In this document: positions 12,533-24,048 of the stretch, piece by piece
Layout: each line of letters opens with the position of its first letter
Position numbering within the stretch: the stretch's first letter is position 1
DNA from: Enchytraeus crypticus
Lineage: Eukaryota > Annelida > Clitellata > Enchytraeida > Enchytraeidae
Assembly (NCBI GenBank): GCA_905160935.1
Contig: CAJHZI010000476.1
Span: 432,001-496,000 of the forward strand
Direction of reading: 5' to 3'
DNA: 64,000 bases
Position numbers and translations under genes: made by a program
Notes under the pieces: model-generated
Told to the model about the DNA's origin: nothing
Seen by the model: the letters and a program-made list of their open reading frames with translations, nothing else
Databases searched by the model: none

Positions 12533-12934
12533 GTACCCACTAATGTTATTAACATTAATATTACAACGCATCGTAGTACCATTCTGATTATGCTCAAATA
12601 GTTGACAAGGAGAACTCTAGAATTCTTCTCTCAAATTTTGGTGGAAAATGAATGCCGCATGTCAAAGCAAGGATCAAGGAGCTATTAAAGGTTATAATAT
12701 TGGAGCAACTTGACTCTTTTTCTGAAAATTAAAATTTCTTCGGTGAAATAACATAAAACTATAAACTATCAAACTAAAAATAAGTTTAAAAGCTTCTTCC
12801 TCAGTCAATGATGATTTCAGTTACAAAGCTATCCATAGAGCTTTACTTTCAATTAACTAATTCGCTATAAATAACAAAAGCCGAACATTTATTTGTGAAA
12901 CAACTATAATTATATACAGCTTACACAACCCAAC

Positions 12935-12937
<3 letters not shown>

Positions 12938-13008
<71 letters not shown>
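12938..13008. repeat. (AT)n microsatellite
   Basis: About 70 bp of uninterrupted alternating TA. Confidence 0.95.
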
Positions 13009-13011
<3 letters not shown>

Positions 13012-13857
13012 ACAATATAATTTTATATATTCGACCGCAAAGGCGCAAATCATGTCAGAGTTTTATTTTAAAAAGGGTAGAGTTTCGATTTTCAGTTCAA
13101 ATATTCAACTTCATGATCACGTCAGCAAGGAATGTTTCATATTAATAAAAATGGGCTAACATTGCAAAAATATGCAGCAACTTAATTTCATATTTGCTTA
13201 ATTTTTAACCTTAATTTTAATTTTGCTGTTTAACCCTGCCATGCCTACTGACTAACAATTATATCAAGTCACTTTTCTTTCATTTCTCAAAATTATATGC
13301 TGAATTATAATTATTAATATAATATTTTCCACAATATCACTTAACTTTATATATTTTAAATTGCTAATTCAATTACAAATTGCTGCCACAGTGGCCAAAA
13401 TTTGTTACAGAGCGAAATGACAAATATAGACTATATCTAAGGGCTTTGAGGAATTTGGAAAAACAGTAGGGAAAACCAAACGTTTCTGTGATTAGAAAAT
13501 TTACGCGTTAAAACGAAACCAGACTAATTATAGATCTAATGTTGACGTAATGTAAAGCGAAAGCAACTAAGTTACTTTAAGTTTATATTGTATAGTTTAT
13601 CTTCGACATTTAAAACAACTAAATGTTGAAAGTAAGTATTCATAACAAATCTTTGTACTTTAGAAAAGTAAATTTAAAGACTGGCAAGCATTAGGATGAG
13701 GCTTTATTTGGTTATATGTTAGCAGTTAAGTGACTAGTTATAGGCTATACGGTTTTACGCAAAGCCTGGTTTCATGAAATCAAATTTACATATTTTGGTG
13801 CAACTAGCTGAATATATTAGCCCCATCTCCCCGTAAAATTTGCTTAAATCTTCTCTA

Positions 13858-14005
13858 ATACTGGCTGGAGCCGGTGTCGACGTCGGTACGACACTCGACC
13901 GCGGATCAGTATGTGCGGGGTTCAAATCCTGGGCTTTCCCGTCACTGACATCGCTTTCGAGTGAGGAAACTGACTTTAACCTTAGCTTTAGCTTTAGCTT
14001 TAACT
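13858..14005 (+). mobile_element. tRNA-derived SINE, family S1
   Basis: A plus-strand copy with head (GGAGCCGGTGTCGACGTCGG), B box (GTGCGGGGTTCAAATCC) and body, ending in a short (CTTTAG)n tail. It lies about 270 bp upstream of the first recognised exon of the A20-like gene. Confidence 0.75.
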
Positions 14006-14057
14006 GTTGCATCTGTCATTATCAATGTATCCGTGACTGCATGATTCCTCGACTAGC

Positions 14058-14271
14058 AATTGATTGATTGCTGTAATTCTAAGCATAAAACCTGTCATCA
14101 TTGTAGTAGTCTTCCACTAATAATTAACTGATTGATTGCTGTAATGCTAAGCATCAATCCTGTCACCACTATTCACTAACTGATTGATTGCTGTAATGTT
14201 AAGCAACAATCCTATCGCCACTGTGATAGTCTTCCACTAATAAATAACTGATTGATTGTTGTAATGTTAAG
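14058..14271 (+). repeat. Tandem duplication of an acceptor and exon start (A20-like exon A)
   Basis: Four copies of a 52-68 bp unit containing CTGATTGATTGCTGTAATG, then TTAAG or CTAAG, then a version of the exon start CAACAATCCTGCCACCACTG. The junctions fall at 14083, 14151, 14203 and 14271. Only the last one opens into the reading frame; the three upstream copies carry decayed exon starts. Confidence 0.75.
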
Positions 14272-17200
14272 CAACAATCCTGCCACCACTGTGGTGGCGA
14301 CCACTGCACACACCCGGTGCTCGCGTCCTACTACACCCAGGCCAACCTCAGGGACGTCGTCCCTAGACCCTGGGGGGAGTGCGGCTGTCAGGACTGCCTC
14401 GCATGGATCACCCGTGACCTAGCCCACTGCACGGAGAAATCCCGTGAGAGTCCCAACATGGAGTACATCTGCAGCAGACTGTCGAGGTGGACTGTTTGGA
14501 CGATGACTGATTTCACGGAGTTCGGGTATTTCTATCCGGTTGCAAATGATCACGACACGGATTTGTTTCTGATGTCGAAGAATATAACTAACTGGTGGAG
14601 TCCTGCTGTGAACACGCTGACTCCCATTAAGATAACAGGTGAGACTTTCTTAGAATATATGAAGATGTATTAATGTGAAATGTGATGATTTAGAGACCCA
14701 CTCATATGTGAACATAAAGAGGAAAGCGGAAGACAGAGAAGAGTGGAGGCGTTATATACCATGGACCTGCCAGTTGGCAGTGCACTAAGAGAGAGATATA
14801 TATATATTTTATATTAAGATTTATATTTCTATTTGCAGATAACTTTTAAGTTGATTTAGAGATTCTGAAATAATTCTTCCTCACAAAAAAGTGTTACGCA
14901 ACTGACGACACTTTTATGATATCAAACGATACAATGCTGTAGATACTGATTTACTAAAATAATTTTCTTGTAATTTTTCGAATCTGTTACCACCATAGAC
15001 ACATCCTCTTCTTCTTTCCTCTCCGCTTATCGGACTGTAGCGGACTCTTACTGATCTCACTTGCTCGTCTGTGACTTGTAAGAGCATCCTGGTGGTATCA
15101 GTATATCCTGTAGTTGTGTTCCTAAAATCGTCTTCAGCTTTGAAACCAGAATTAATATACTAATTTTTAAATCTTCATTATGTTATACCCATGAATATTG
15201 TTGACAGACCACTGTACTCTGTTGTGTTTTTCAGGTGATGGTAACTCTGAACATTGTGTGTTTCAGATGCTGATAACTCTCTCATGTATTTCAGGTGATG
15301 GTAGCTCTGTTGTGTGTTTCAAGTGATGGTAACTGCCTGCCGCACGCTGTATCGATGTACCTGTGATAGTAACTCTGTTGTGTGTCTCAGGAGTCATGGT
15401 AACTCTGTTGTGTGTTTCAGGTGATGGTAACTGCCTGCCCCACGCTGTATCGATGTACCTGTGGGGCATGCAGGACCACAGCATGACGCTGAGACGGCTG
15501 CTCCACACTACCCTGCTCAACTCTGACCCCGCTCTCTTCCGTGAGCGCTGGAGAAGAGAGCGAGAGTGGCAGAACTCACTGGTGCCTGACGGGGGGCTGC
15601 AGTATACAGAGGAGGTAAACTTGTTCGTCTGTCGTGATTATCGGTCTTTGAAATATTTGTTTTTGCGTTAAAATGCTTCATGTCTTCATCGGTATTTTAT
15701 AAGGTTTTTGAAAGATTTGTTTTAGTGTTAAACTATTCATTTCTTAGTATTTGGTAAAGAACAAGATTCTGAATGATGTTAACTGTAAAAAAGCTAAAGC
15801 TAAGGTTAACGTCAGTTGTAGATGAATTAAGCAGAAAATGACGACGTTGATGGGTATTGGGTTATACGGATGTATGAACAGTTGTTCATACATCCGTAAA
15901 CTGAACTGTTGTTAACAGTTTAATTACGACCTGTGGTTAAAGTGGGACTACAGAGCTAAGAGAACGGTCTGAAATTTTCAGGCCCACCAGTAGTAGAAAA
16001 GCTGGTAAAGCTAAGGTTAACGTCAGTTTCCTCACTCGAAAGCGATATTAGTGACGGGCGAGCCAAGGATTTGAACCCGCACCTACTGATCCGCGGTCGA
16101 GTATCTTACCGACTAGTTACTGGCTCCAGCTAGTGTATTTAAGGGTTTTCTAGTATCTAATATGGGCCCCCAGCAGGGGAACGCACCTCAGAAAAAATGA
16201 AAGCTAGGGGAACACAGTTCCCCTGAGTCCCCCTCCCTCACTTTAACCATTGCACGCGCCTAAACCATTACGATCAGTTAATGGCATTCTGTTAATAGAT
16301 GAAGAAATACATTGTAAAAATGTGCTTATGTATTAAATATTGCCTGCCGTCAATATAAAAACACACCCCTTCCACTCCCCCACCACTGCCCCATCTAGCT
16401 TTGTTTATAATCTATTCAAAGCTGCCCCTACATATTATGAAAGGTCTGTATAAACTGTTGTTATATATATGGTATATGACTAAAACCATTAAATAATAAA
16501 TAATAATAAAGGTTTAACGTCCGTTTACTCATCCAGGGATGATGTCAGGGACGTCCCCAACAGCACACATCACTACAGATTAAGAACACTTGTTCTCTCT
16601 AGTAGGATATGTACGCCTAAAACCATTAAGAACACTTGTGCTGTGTGGTAGGAGTGGACGAGGGAATGGTCTGAGCTGGTCTCAGCGGCAGAGGATCAGA
16701 GGCGGGACTTCGACAGCGCCCGCCCCTCCCTGCCCTATGAGAGCCTCGAGGAGATCCACGTGTTTGTTCTAGCCAACGTCCTACGTCGTCCTATCATCAT
16801 CCTCTCCGAGCCCGAGATAAAGAGCATCGTCGACGGAAAATCGATGGGACAGAACAACTTCGGAGGAATATACCTTCCGCTTCTGTGGCCTTCAAAACTC
16901 TGCTACAAATACCCAGTCGTCATGAGCTTCCTCTTCAACCATTTCGAGCCTTTAGTGGCTGAGCTGCCGAAGAAGGCTTACAACGTAGCATGGCTGAAAG
17001 GAAACGTGATTCCACTTGTGACATCAACGCTGGAAATGCTTCGAGTTCACTTTACAAGCGCCGAGGAAGAGAGCGCAGTGCATAAGGTAGTACAGAACTA
17101 TCTCTACTGTAGTGAAATGGCTGTCAATCTTCAAGGATCCACAGAGTCTATTCTAGTGGCGGAGCTTCCCGGACCCGATCCTATGGTTCAGTATAAAGCA

Positions 17201-18962
17201 GAGTATCAGCTAAGTCGACCTCTCTGCTCAGATGAACTCAACCTGATCTTCACTCACAAGCAGCTCGTGTACGACCGAAGTGGGCGAAGAATTTCTAGTG
17301 AGAGTAGTGGGCGCAGTGACACTACCATCGACTTAAAGGGTTGTGTCTACTACAAGACGTATAAGATGCTTGTGGGACTGCTTGATAAACCTTCTACTAG
17401 GGACAAACTGACGAAGAAGCAGCGAAAATTAAAAGCACTGCGTGGAATACAGAATATGTCCCGTATGCTCATAAAGTATTATTTGAATCCACAACCGCTG
17501 TCGAAAATCATGACAGATATGGAGCTGGAAGAGTTGGCTGCACGGTTAGAGGAAGAATTGGACTCTAGGGATCCAGGAATGATTCCACATGGGACTTCCG
17601 GAGCACTCTCAAGTACGCATAGTGGTAGGACACCTCTATATGTTGTAAAACTTCCTTAATTACTGGAAATTAGGTTTTTGTTTTAATTAATAAAGATAAT
17701 GATTTAATGGCCTACGTATAATCTAAAAATCTTCAAAGAAGACTACTAAAGCACCGCATATGAACGCTTGAGCTGATTAACGGGCAAGCTGCAGAAGGCA
17801 AGTAGATACACCTCTAGGTATTAGCTACTTTTAAAATAAATGTGACCCGAGCCAGAATCGAACCCAGGACCACATGATCTAAAGTCTAGCACCTACATGT
17901 ATACCACTTAGCCATTAATGCTTCCGCTGGAAGAACGTTGAATAGATGACGTCAACATATCGTATTAGAAAATCATAATCTATATAGATGTAAGTCACTC
18001 GACAGATGGGAGCATGTTATAATTTTGACGTGTTTTGAAATATACCATTTTTTGGTCATTACACATTATTTTATAAATATTTTATTGGCTAATAAGCAGG
18101 GGCTGCTGGAGACGAATCCAAAATGTCAGAGATCATGAAAATAACTACTTTCTAATTATTTCTAATTATTTCTAATTACAATTACTTTCTAGATTATTGA
18201 ATCAGTTAATGTTTTCTTCTAAACTGCACGGCAATGTTGCTGCATTGATGGAATGATTGACTGATTTATTTATTGAATGATTGATTGATTGATTGACTGA
18301 TTGATTGATTGATTGTTGCAGAACTCGATGATTTACAAGACCACACTGGAGACAACTCCACTTCTCTTCGTCCTGTCTATCTCCTGTACATCCCCGCTGC
18401 TACAGGATCAGGACCCCCTCCAGAATCCTCAGGACCTACTAACAGACGTGCTCTACCTCTTCTCTCCTGCGACGAATCCGGATTAGATTACCTGAAAAGA
18501 GATACTGGACAACTTCCCTCCAGAAGTGTTCAACACGGATATAATCCTCCGGGAGAGTATAGACAGCATGAGTCCACATCGAAGTCCTCTGATGGATTAG
18601 CGGAAGTGGCTGAGTCCAGTAGTAGAACAGTCGATCCTACCCTCAGATCATCTGATGGGAGTCGTCTAGCGGAGTTGATGAGTAGAGGTCGCTTCAGAGC
18701 CCAGTGCTCGAGGTCAGGCTGCCTCAGAATCTCTGAAGTCAACAGCAATCTCTGTAGTGATTGTGCAGGCAGGGAAGGACATTCTGAGGAAGGAGCCGAG
18801 GCTGGAGTTAAAGATACATCAGAGAACATGGGAGCAGACAAGAAGAGAGATAATTGTTTTAACAGAAGATGCAATAGGCCGTGTCATGATAAGAGTATTT
18901 ACTGTAGAACCTGTGAGACAATGCTTCAAGAGAGTGATTTAGTAGAAAATATCAAACAGTAG
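14272..18962 (+). CDS. TNFAIP3: A20-like OTU-domain deubiquitinase with A20 zinc fingers (5' exon(s) not found)
   Basis: A cysteine protease that edits ubiquitin chains; A20 restrains NF-kB signalling downstream of TNF and Toll-like receptors. Exons: A 14272-14638, B 15421-15614, C 16652-17624, D 18322-18962 (724 codons plus stop; phases 1, 0, 1). Exon A begins with a Cys/His cluster (SCHHCGGDHC) and ends in NITNWWSP, as in the helix before OTU. Exon B carries GDGNCLPHAVSMYLWG with the catalytic Cys at 15432-15434. Exon C has SLEEIHVFVLANVLRRPIII and FGGIYLPLLWPS, and the catalytic His in NHFEPLV (16940-16942). Exon D has two A20-type fingers, CSRSGC-x10-CSDC and CFNRRC-x10-CRTC. The OTU block resembles A20 more than Cezanne or TRABID (YLWGMQD, CYKYP), but vertebrate A20 has seven fingers. 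The exon C donor at 17625 was chosen by phase; TCAA/GTACGC a little upstream is an alternative. No initiator exon was identified. Confidence 0.85.
14705..14800 (+). mobile_element. Dispersed repeat R5 with purine tail
   Basis: Contains GAGTGGAGGCGTTATATACC, then CCTGCCAGTTGGCAGTGCAC, ending in a GAGA/TATA tail. The same block recurs at 32632 and 34600. It is a short non-coding retroelement with no coding capacity, and lies inside intron A of the A20-like gene. Confidence 0.65.
15210..15420 (+). repeat. Acceptor array before the OTU catalytic exon
   Basis: The unit CTGTTGTGTGTTTCAG followed by GTGATGGTAACT is repeated about six times, with junctions at 15234, 15266, 15294, 15322, 15390 and 15420. 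The fourth copy also contains the first ~45 nt of the exon (NCLPHAVSMYL), but its acceptor reads CAA instead of CAG and the copy soon meets a stop. Confidence 0.85.
15865..15898. repeat. Perfect 15-bp hairpin
   Basis: TACGGATGTATGAAC at 15865-15879 is followed after 4 nt by its exact complement (15884-15898). It lies in an intron of the A20-like gene, between a short S1 fragment and an S1 copy. Confidence 0.8.
16002..16130 (-). mobile_element. tRNA-derived SINE, family S1
   Basis: A full-length minus-strand copy with body, GCGGGTTCAAATCC B box and head. It lies in intron B of the A20-like gene. Confidence 0.75.
16500..16565 (+). mobile_element. Short repeat R3 (AAT-tailed, hairpin-forming)
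   Basis: (AAT)n, then GGTTTAACGTCCGTTTACTC, then GGGATGATGTCAGGGACGTC. The ACGTCC and GGACGT ends are complementary. More than ten copies of this element occur in the window, always with an ATT/AAT tract on the same side. Confidence 0.75.
16583..16651 (+). repeat. Two-copy duplication of the exon C acceptor
   Basis: TTAAGAACACTTGTTCTC...TAGTAGGA (16583-16611) is repeated as TTAAGAACACTTGTGCTG...GTAGGAG up to the used acceptor at 16651. Confidence 0.7.
17843..17935 (-). pseudogene. tRNA-like pseudogene or SINE head
   Basis: On the minus strand, an A box (TGGCTAAGTGGTATA) is followed by an anticodon-like arm and a B box (GGGTTCGATTC). The T arm has a mismatch and the acceptor ends do not pair well, so this is not a functional tRNA. 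It lies in an intron of the A20-like gene. Confidence 0.55.
18245..18321 (+). repeat. (TTGA)n array abutting the exon D acceptor
   Basis: About twelve imperfect TTGA/CTGA units run to within 6 nt of the acceptor TTGCAG at 18321. Each TTGAT or CTGAT matches the YTNAY branchpoint consensus. Confidence 0.85.
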
Positions 18963-19032
18963 GAGTTAACTGGAGCTGTGCAGAACCTGAGTGTATGAGG
19001 TGGATAGGAATCTGTCTGCGACATACCCAAAC

Positions 19033-19200
19033 GCTGGAATAAAAACTGTACTACATGGAATATAGATGATGGAGATGAAATAAAAACTGTACGAGATGGA
19101 ATGCAGATGCTGGAGCTGGAATAAAAGCTGCAAGAGACGGAGTTAGTACGATTGAGCTGGAATAAAAGCTGAACGGAGATGGAATGAAGATGATAGAGCG
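19033..19200 (+). terminator. Tandem poly(A)-signal array of the A20-like gene
   Basis: AATAAA hexamers lie at 19038, 19079, 19120 and 19161, exactly 41 bp apart, within a degenerate unit GCTGGAATAAAAGCTG...GAGATGGAATG...GATG. The array starts about 75 nt after the stop codon, where a 3' UTR would be expected. All four signals are canonical. Confidence 0.75.
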
Positions 19201-20074
19201 GGAAAGAAGATTGATGCCTCATTGGATGAGCTTATCCTGAAGTTTTGATGACAACAAATGCATAGGAAATTATCAGATTCATTTTAATTAACAGTCTGTT
19301 GACGACAGTCTGTCTATATCTAATAGTGATGCTCTTAAAGTGGTGCTTAGTTGTGCTGCACTGACGCTTATTCTATATTGTTATTCTGAGGTTTAGTACC
19401 CTTCCTCGGACTGAATTCTCGGATTTTGTCTAACACCGTCTTTGGGCCCCACACTCTGCTCATCGAATTGGATTTGGTACCATAGTGCTCAATGTTGTCA
19501 TGGACTACTGTAGCACTCTACTTCTGTTGTTGTTGTTTAGTGATACGAGAGTAGGCCTAGAACTATGCCTAGAAGTGAGGCCTAATCATGCGTTACTTTG
19601 ATTTAATATAATTATGCTACGTCTAATAATGCTATTTAGCGATACTGTATGTATAAGGGTACTATATCTAACGATCAGACTTTTGGAATGCTATATTGTA
19701 ACTGATAACTATAGATATGATAGAATGATACTGTAACTGATGCTTCTACTTTGTGATACTGCGTATATTGATACTACGTATTTGTGATAATATTGACAAA
19801 GTTAACTAATTCAACGCAATTTCAACTGAACCTTGTATAGATAAAGCTTTTGATTAAGATACCTTAAAGTTGATATGATAATGAAGAAAATACTACAAAA
19901 TTGATGATAATAGTTAAATAGTGAAGCATAATTACAGTAAAATGTTTATCTATGATGTTATCTGTCATTTCTAATACCAGTCAAATACATTTATATGATT
20001 ATAAGAAGCAGATTAGCATTTCATCCATTTACCGGTTACTTGCACGTCAGAGATTTTATCTGATCAGTGTTATT

Positions 20075-20200
20075 AACTATGGACTGATTATCTGGATTTT
20101 GGAATTTGCACCGTTTTAGACCTTCTTTTTGCTCGCCGGCTTGATTTTGTCTCAATAGTGCTCGATGTTGTCATTGCTGACAGTAGCACTCTAATTGTTG
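20075..20200 (+). mobile_element. LINE 3'-tail copy (family L-A)
   Basis: Reads GACTGATTATCTGGATTTTG through CTTGATTTTGTCTCAATAG to GTAGCACTCTAATTGTTGTT, the same tail that ends the copies at 190 (inverted) and 63400-63880. Confidence 0.7.
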
Positions 20201-21885
20201 TTATAAGTAACGTAATTAATTTACTAAGACCTAGCCTATTACACTATATTATGGTTATGTTAAGTTTAATTTAAGCGGTGACAGTAGTTATAATTTCTTT
20301 AATGAATTTGGTTTAAATTAGATATAAAGAGATGCTCATACTTGTATTCAAGACTTTCGCTGTGTGTTTTCAAGTGATTTAAAATATTTTAATCTTGTAT
20401 ATTTTAGTATATTTTAGTTGCTTAATTTTACAGCCTGTATAAATTATGCTTTTTTTATATTATTAAAGTTCAGATAGGCCTTAACTTCTAAAAATTGTCA
20501 CAAGTCGATGACAGGTCAATGTAACTTCACTATGCTGCACATAATATAACATAACATGATAGTTCCGAGTCAGAAAGCAAATTACAAGCTTGTTTAAGAC
20601 TCATTAAAAGCACTATTACAAATACATAATTAAATAACGAGATTGCATACTTAACTAATACAATATACTTAATAATATATAACATGCTTGATTTGTATAC
20701 TGACAATTTGATATATGACCGCATTCATATTCGCCAATCTATAACACTCTGATACTAAACTGTTACAAGAGATATTCAAAGAAAATTTCTCTCTATTTGG
20801 GAGAATTGGCTTCTGCTCAAGCCCTGTAAATTTAAAGAACTTCAGTCATCTCATTACGTCTTCATAGTAATATCAATAAGATATTTCAATAAATAATTGT
20901 AAAAGTTATGTCGCTCTGCTTTCCTTGAGAGGCTATCGATTTTTATCCCTCCAAATGAAAGGGCTGCACCTAAGCTACCCAAAATTAAAAGCATATTTAA
21001 AGCAGACTTTTGCATGTATTACAAAATAATTTTCAACTTAGTTGATCTAAAATCAAGTGAGTTTACATAACATAATAGTTTCTGAGTCAGACAGCAAATT
21101 GCTTGTTTAAGAACATTAAAACACAATTTTTTCCTATTCAAACAAGGTGTTACTAGGAATAATGGTAAATCCATTTATTTAATTTCCTTTTGTTGCAATG
21201 CTGAAAAGTATTATTTCAAAAATCGACGTGTTGCTTCTTGGAATTGTTTGCCTTATAATGTTGTTAATTTCATGTTAAATTGTTAAATTATTTTAAGAAG
21301 TGTCTAGTTTCTACCGATTTAAGAAAATTATTAAGGAGCAGATACGACTAGGATGGAAAATTTTAGCAATAATTTCATAATTTTGCAAAATAGAGTTACT
21401 TTAAATTTTAGTACACTATTTTATTTTGTTTTTAGAATTATAATCTTTTAGACTATATCAATTGAGTCGTCTATCTATTACTTTGTGCCGTTATGATCCT
21501 AAAAGCATTGTAAATGTCATTGTATTTTGTGTAGCTTAGGTCAGAACATGTAAGTGCCATTGTTGGCCTTTGTTTTTTCAGTTCACCCAAACGCTTGATT
21601 TTTTTGCAGTTAAGAGTTGACACGTATAGTTACATGTATGATGTGATTAAATTTTTTTAAATTTATATTTTTTTAATATTTAAAGAATTAAAATTGGTCT
21701 GCTAAGACCAACCATTAATTTTGTTCTGACAGCCTAAGAGTATTTTTAACTAAAGATAATCCAATGGTTACGTTTAGGTTGAAATCTGATAAAATAAATA
21801 AATAAATAAAATAAATAAATAAATAAAATAAATAAATATAAAGAAATTTTTATTGATTTTCCACTTTTGCCTTATCTGGCGCTCT

Positions 21886-21889
<4 letters not shown>

Positions 21890-21928
<39 letters not shown>

Positions 21929-21966
21929 TATATTATATAGAATATATATATATATATATATATATA
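21890..21966. repeat. (AT)n microsatellite
   Basis: About 75 bp of alternating TA with two small interruptions. Confidence 0.9.
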
Positions 21967-23129
21967 GTGCCAATAGTATTAGAAGGTGCTTAAGCTTATG
22001 CGACTAATACTATTGATCTACAGGAATATGCATGGCGCTACAAAATATCATTCAAAAGTAAACATAAAGAGGTTATAGCCTGCTTATGCATTTCAAAAGC
22101 AGTTAAATGTGCTCACTATAAATACTGTGAACAGTGAACACTTTAAAAATATATTATATAAATATATTTTCTAGCCATAGTATATACGCCAAGAAACAGT
22201 AGGCTACGCCTATATACATGGACTGTATAATGTAATTTTTATAACTTCATCGCACAATTAATTTAGTACCTTAAAAAGATCAATTCTTGAATCTAATTTT
22301 CTCTTTGAAAATGCTTGAATTTTTAATTTTAATTAGGTCTACCTATTTGGTTTTTTCATAAAAATTGTCAAAGTTATTCGATCGACTAAGAATAGTCAAA
22401 TCATTTTAGAGATCTTGAAATAAGCTTCAATGCAAAATTCTCTTATTGTGAATTTCATTATGTTTCAAATTTGTCAAAACTACCTTTATGGGTTAACTAA
22501 GTAGGTTAGTTTTGAAATATGGGAAAAATCGACTAAGAAGCGAAACTTATGAAATAGTTGTGTGCCTTAGTTAAACAAGGTCAAGGGGCTGCAATTGATA
22601 AATTTCTTGCACCCACTTGCCGATGGGTAGATGAAGAGAAAATTGATCATGGTTCTCTGAAAGAAAAGCTTTTCGTTCTTTGTAATTCTTTATTGTTTTC
22701 TTTATTTAACAGCTATTCATATAGTTATTATTATTATAGCTATTATTATTTGGATCCGCATAAGTTAATCCAGATAAGTTTCTAAGATATACATAGCAGA
22801 AAGTGAAAGAAGAAGAAGCCTGCTTACGATTGTGCAGATCTATGGTAAACAAAGCCTCGTGATGTAAACAAACTGGATGTTTACAACAAAAAATTGTATA
22901 TAATAATATAATAATAATAATTAGTTACTTTAATTAGTAAACTCCCTGCAATGCAAAAAGACATAAGAAATATAATAGAATCCACAACAAATGAGAACTT
23001 GAAAGTGGACATTAACTTCAAAACAGGAACAAGAAATTGACATATTTCATAGAAGTCTATTAAGCAAAATGCTTAAAATATATTACCCTCACATTATAAG
23101 CAACGATAACTTATATCAGAACAAATGGA

Positions 23130-23440
23130 AAAAAATGGAGTCTTGCAGTTAAAACACGAAGACTAAAATGGATAGGTCACTTACTTAGGTTACCGAACAT
23201 TGCACCTGTAAAACTTGCTTTAAATGAGCATAAAAAATCTCAGACAAAACAAAGAGGTTGTCAAAATAAACAAACATGGATCAAATTAGAAAATAAAGAT
23301 CTCAAAGATATAAATCAGAGTTTGAACATATTGGATGAGAGCATCTGTGATCTGGCTGAGGATAGAGCGAAGTGGGGTCAATTAACCTTGAAGCCTACTG
23401 CAGGGTCCAAATAGGACGTAGCGCAGTCTCAGTAGTAGTA
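23130..23440 (+). mobile_element. LINE C-terminal coding fragment (family L-B)
   Basis: The plus-strand frame gives RLKWIGHLLRLPN...KQRGCQNKQTWI...LAEDRAKWGQL, the usual C-terminal end of an animal LINE reverse transcriptase (arginine-rich, GH-x-LR, then a DR-x-xW motif). It is truncated at its 5' end and ends in (ATA)n. A second copy at 63065-63345 is split by a long (AT)n tract. Confidence 0.75.
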
Positions 23441-23449
23441 GTAGTAATA

Positions 23450-23985
23450 ATAATAATAACAACAATTAGAGTGCTACAGTCATCAATGACAACATCGAGC
23501 ACTATTGATACAAAATCAAGCCGGCGAGCAAAAAAAGAAGGTCCAAAAACGGTGCAAATTCCAAAATCCAGAAATTCAGTCCAAAGTAAAGGGAGTTAAA
23601 GAAAAGGTGGTTTAGGCGCAGGTCGCTGCTCATGTACACTGGATGGAAAAGAGAGATGGAAAAGATAGGTCTTCAACTGCTTATGGAACTGCTCATAGGA
23701 AAGCAAAGGCTGATGTGATTCAAATGAAGATTTCCAAAGATTGGATGGAAGAGAATTCCTGATCTGAGGTGCAGCATGCTGGAAGGAACGATTAGATAGC
23801 TTAGAGTGTGAAGGTAAGCTAGGTCTCACAAGAGTAATTAACTTAGAAGACCAAGTAATAGCTGGCTGCATCACTTTAATCAATTGAGACATACAAGTTT
23901 GTCCAGGGATGGTGATAGACTTATAGGTTGACGAAGCTGTTTTGTAAATGATACGCTCTTTAATCTTTAGCCAGTGCAAAGACTT

Positions 23986-23990
<5 letters not shown>
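23450..23990 (-). mobile_element. LINE 3' end with reverse-transcriptase C-terminus (family L-A)
   Basis: On the minus strand the frame reads LHWLKIKERIIYKTASSTYK...FQHAAPQIRNSLPS...FHKQLKTYLF, the classic C-terminal block of CR1/L2/Jockey-like LINE reverse transcriptases. The L-A 3' tail follows. It joins tail-to-tail with the L-B fragment at 23440 and begins at an (AT)n microsatellite (23990-24045). Confidence 0.8.

Positions 23991-24048
<58 letters not shown>

Noticed and set aside
11580..12540. A second gene in the C-rich stretch (open frame with Pro/His runs at 12161-12466)
   Set aside because: It lies wholly inside the hAT-type element and is the translation of its 95-bp repeat.
22558..22785. 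Possible small protein MCALVKQGQGAAIDKF...
   Set aside because: No similarity recognised, no splice or promoter context, low-complexity C-terminal half, and isolated in intergenic DNA.
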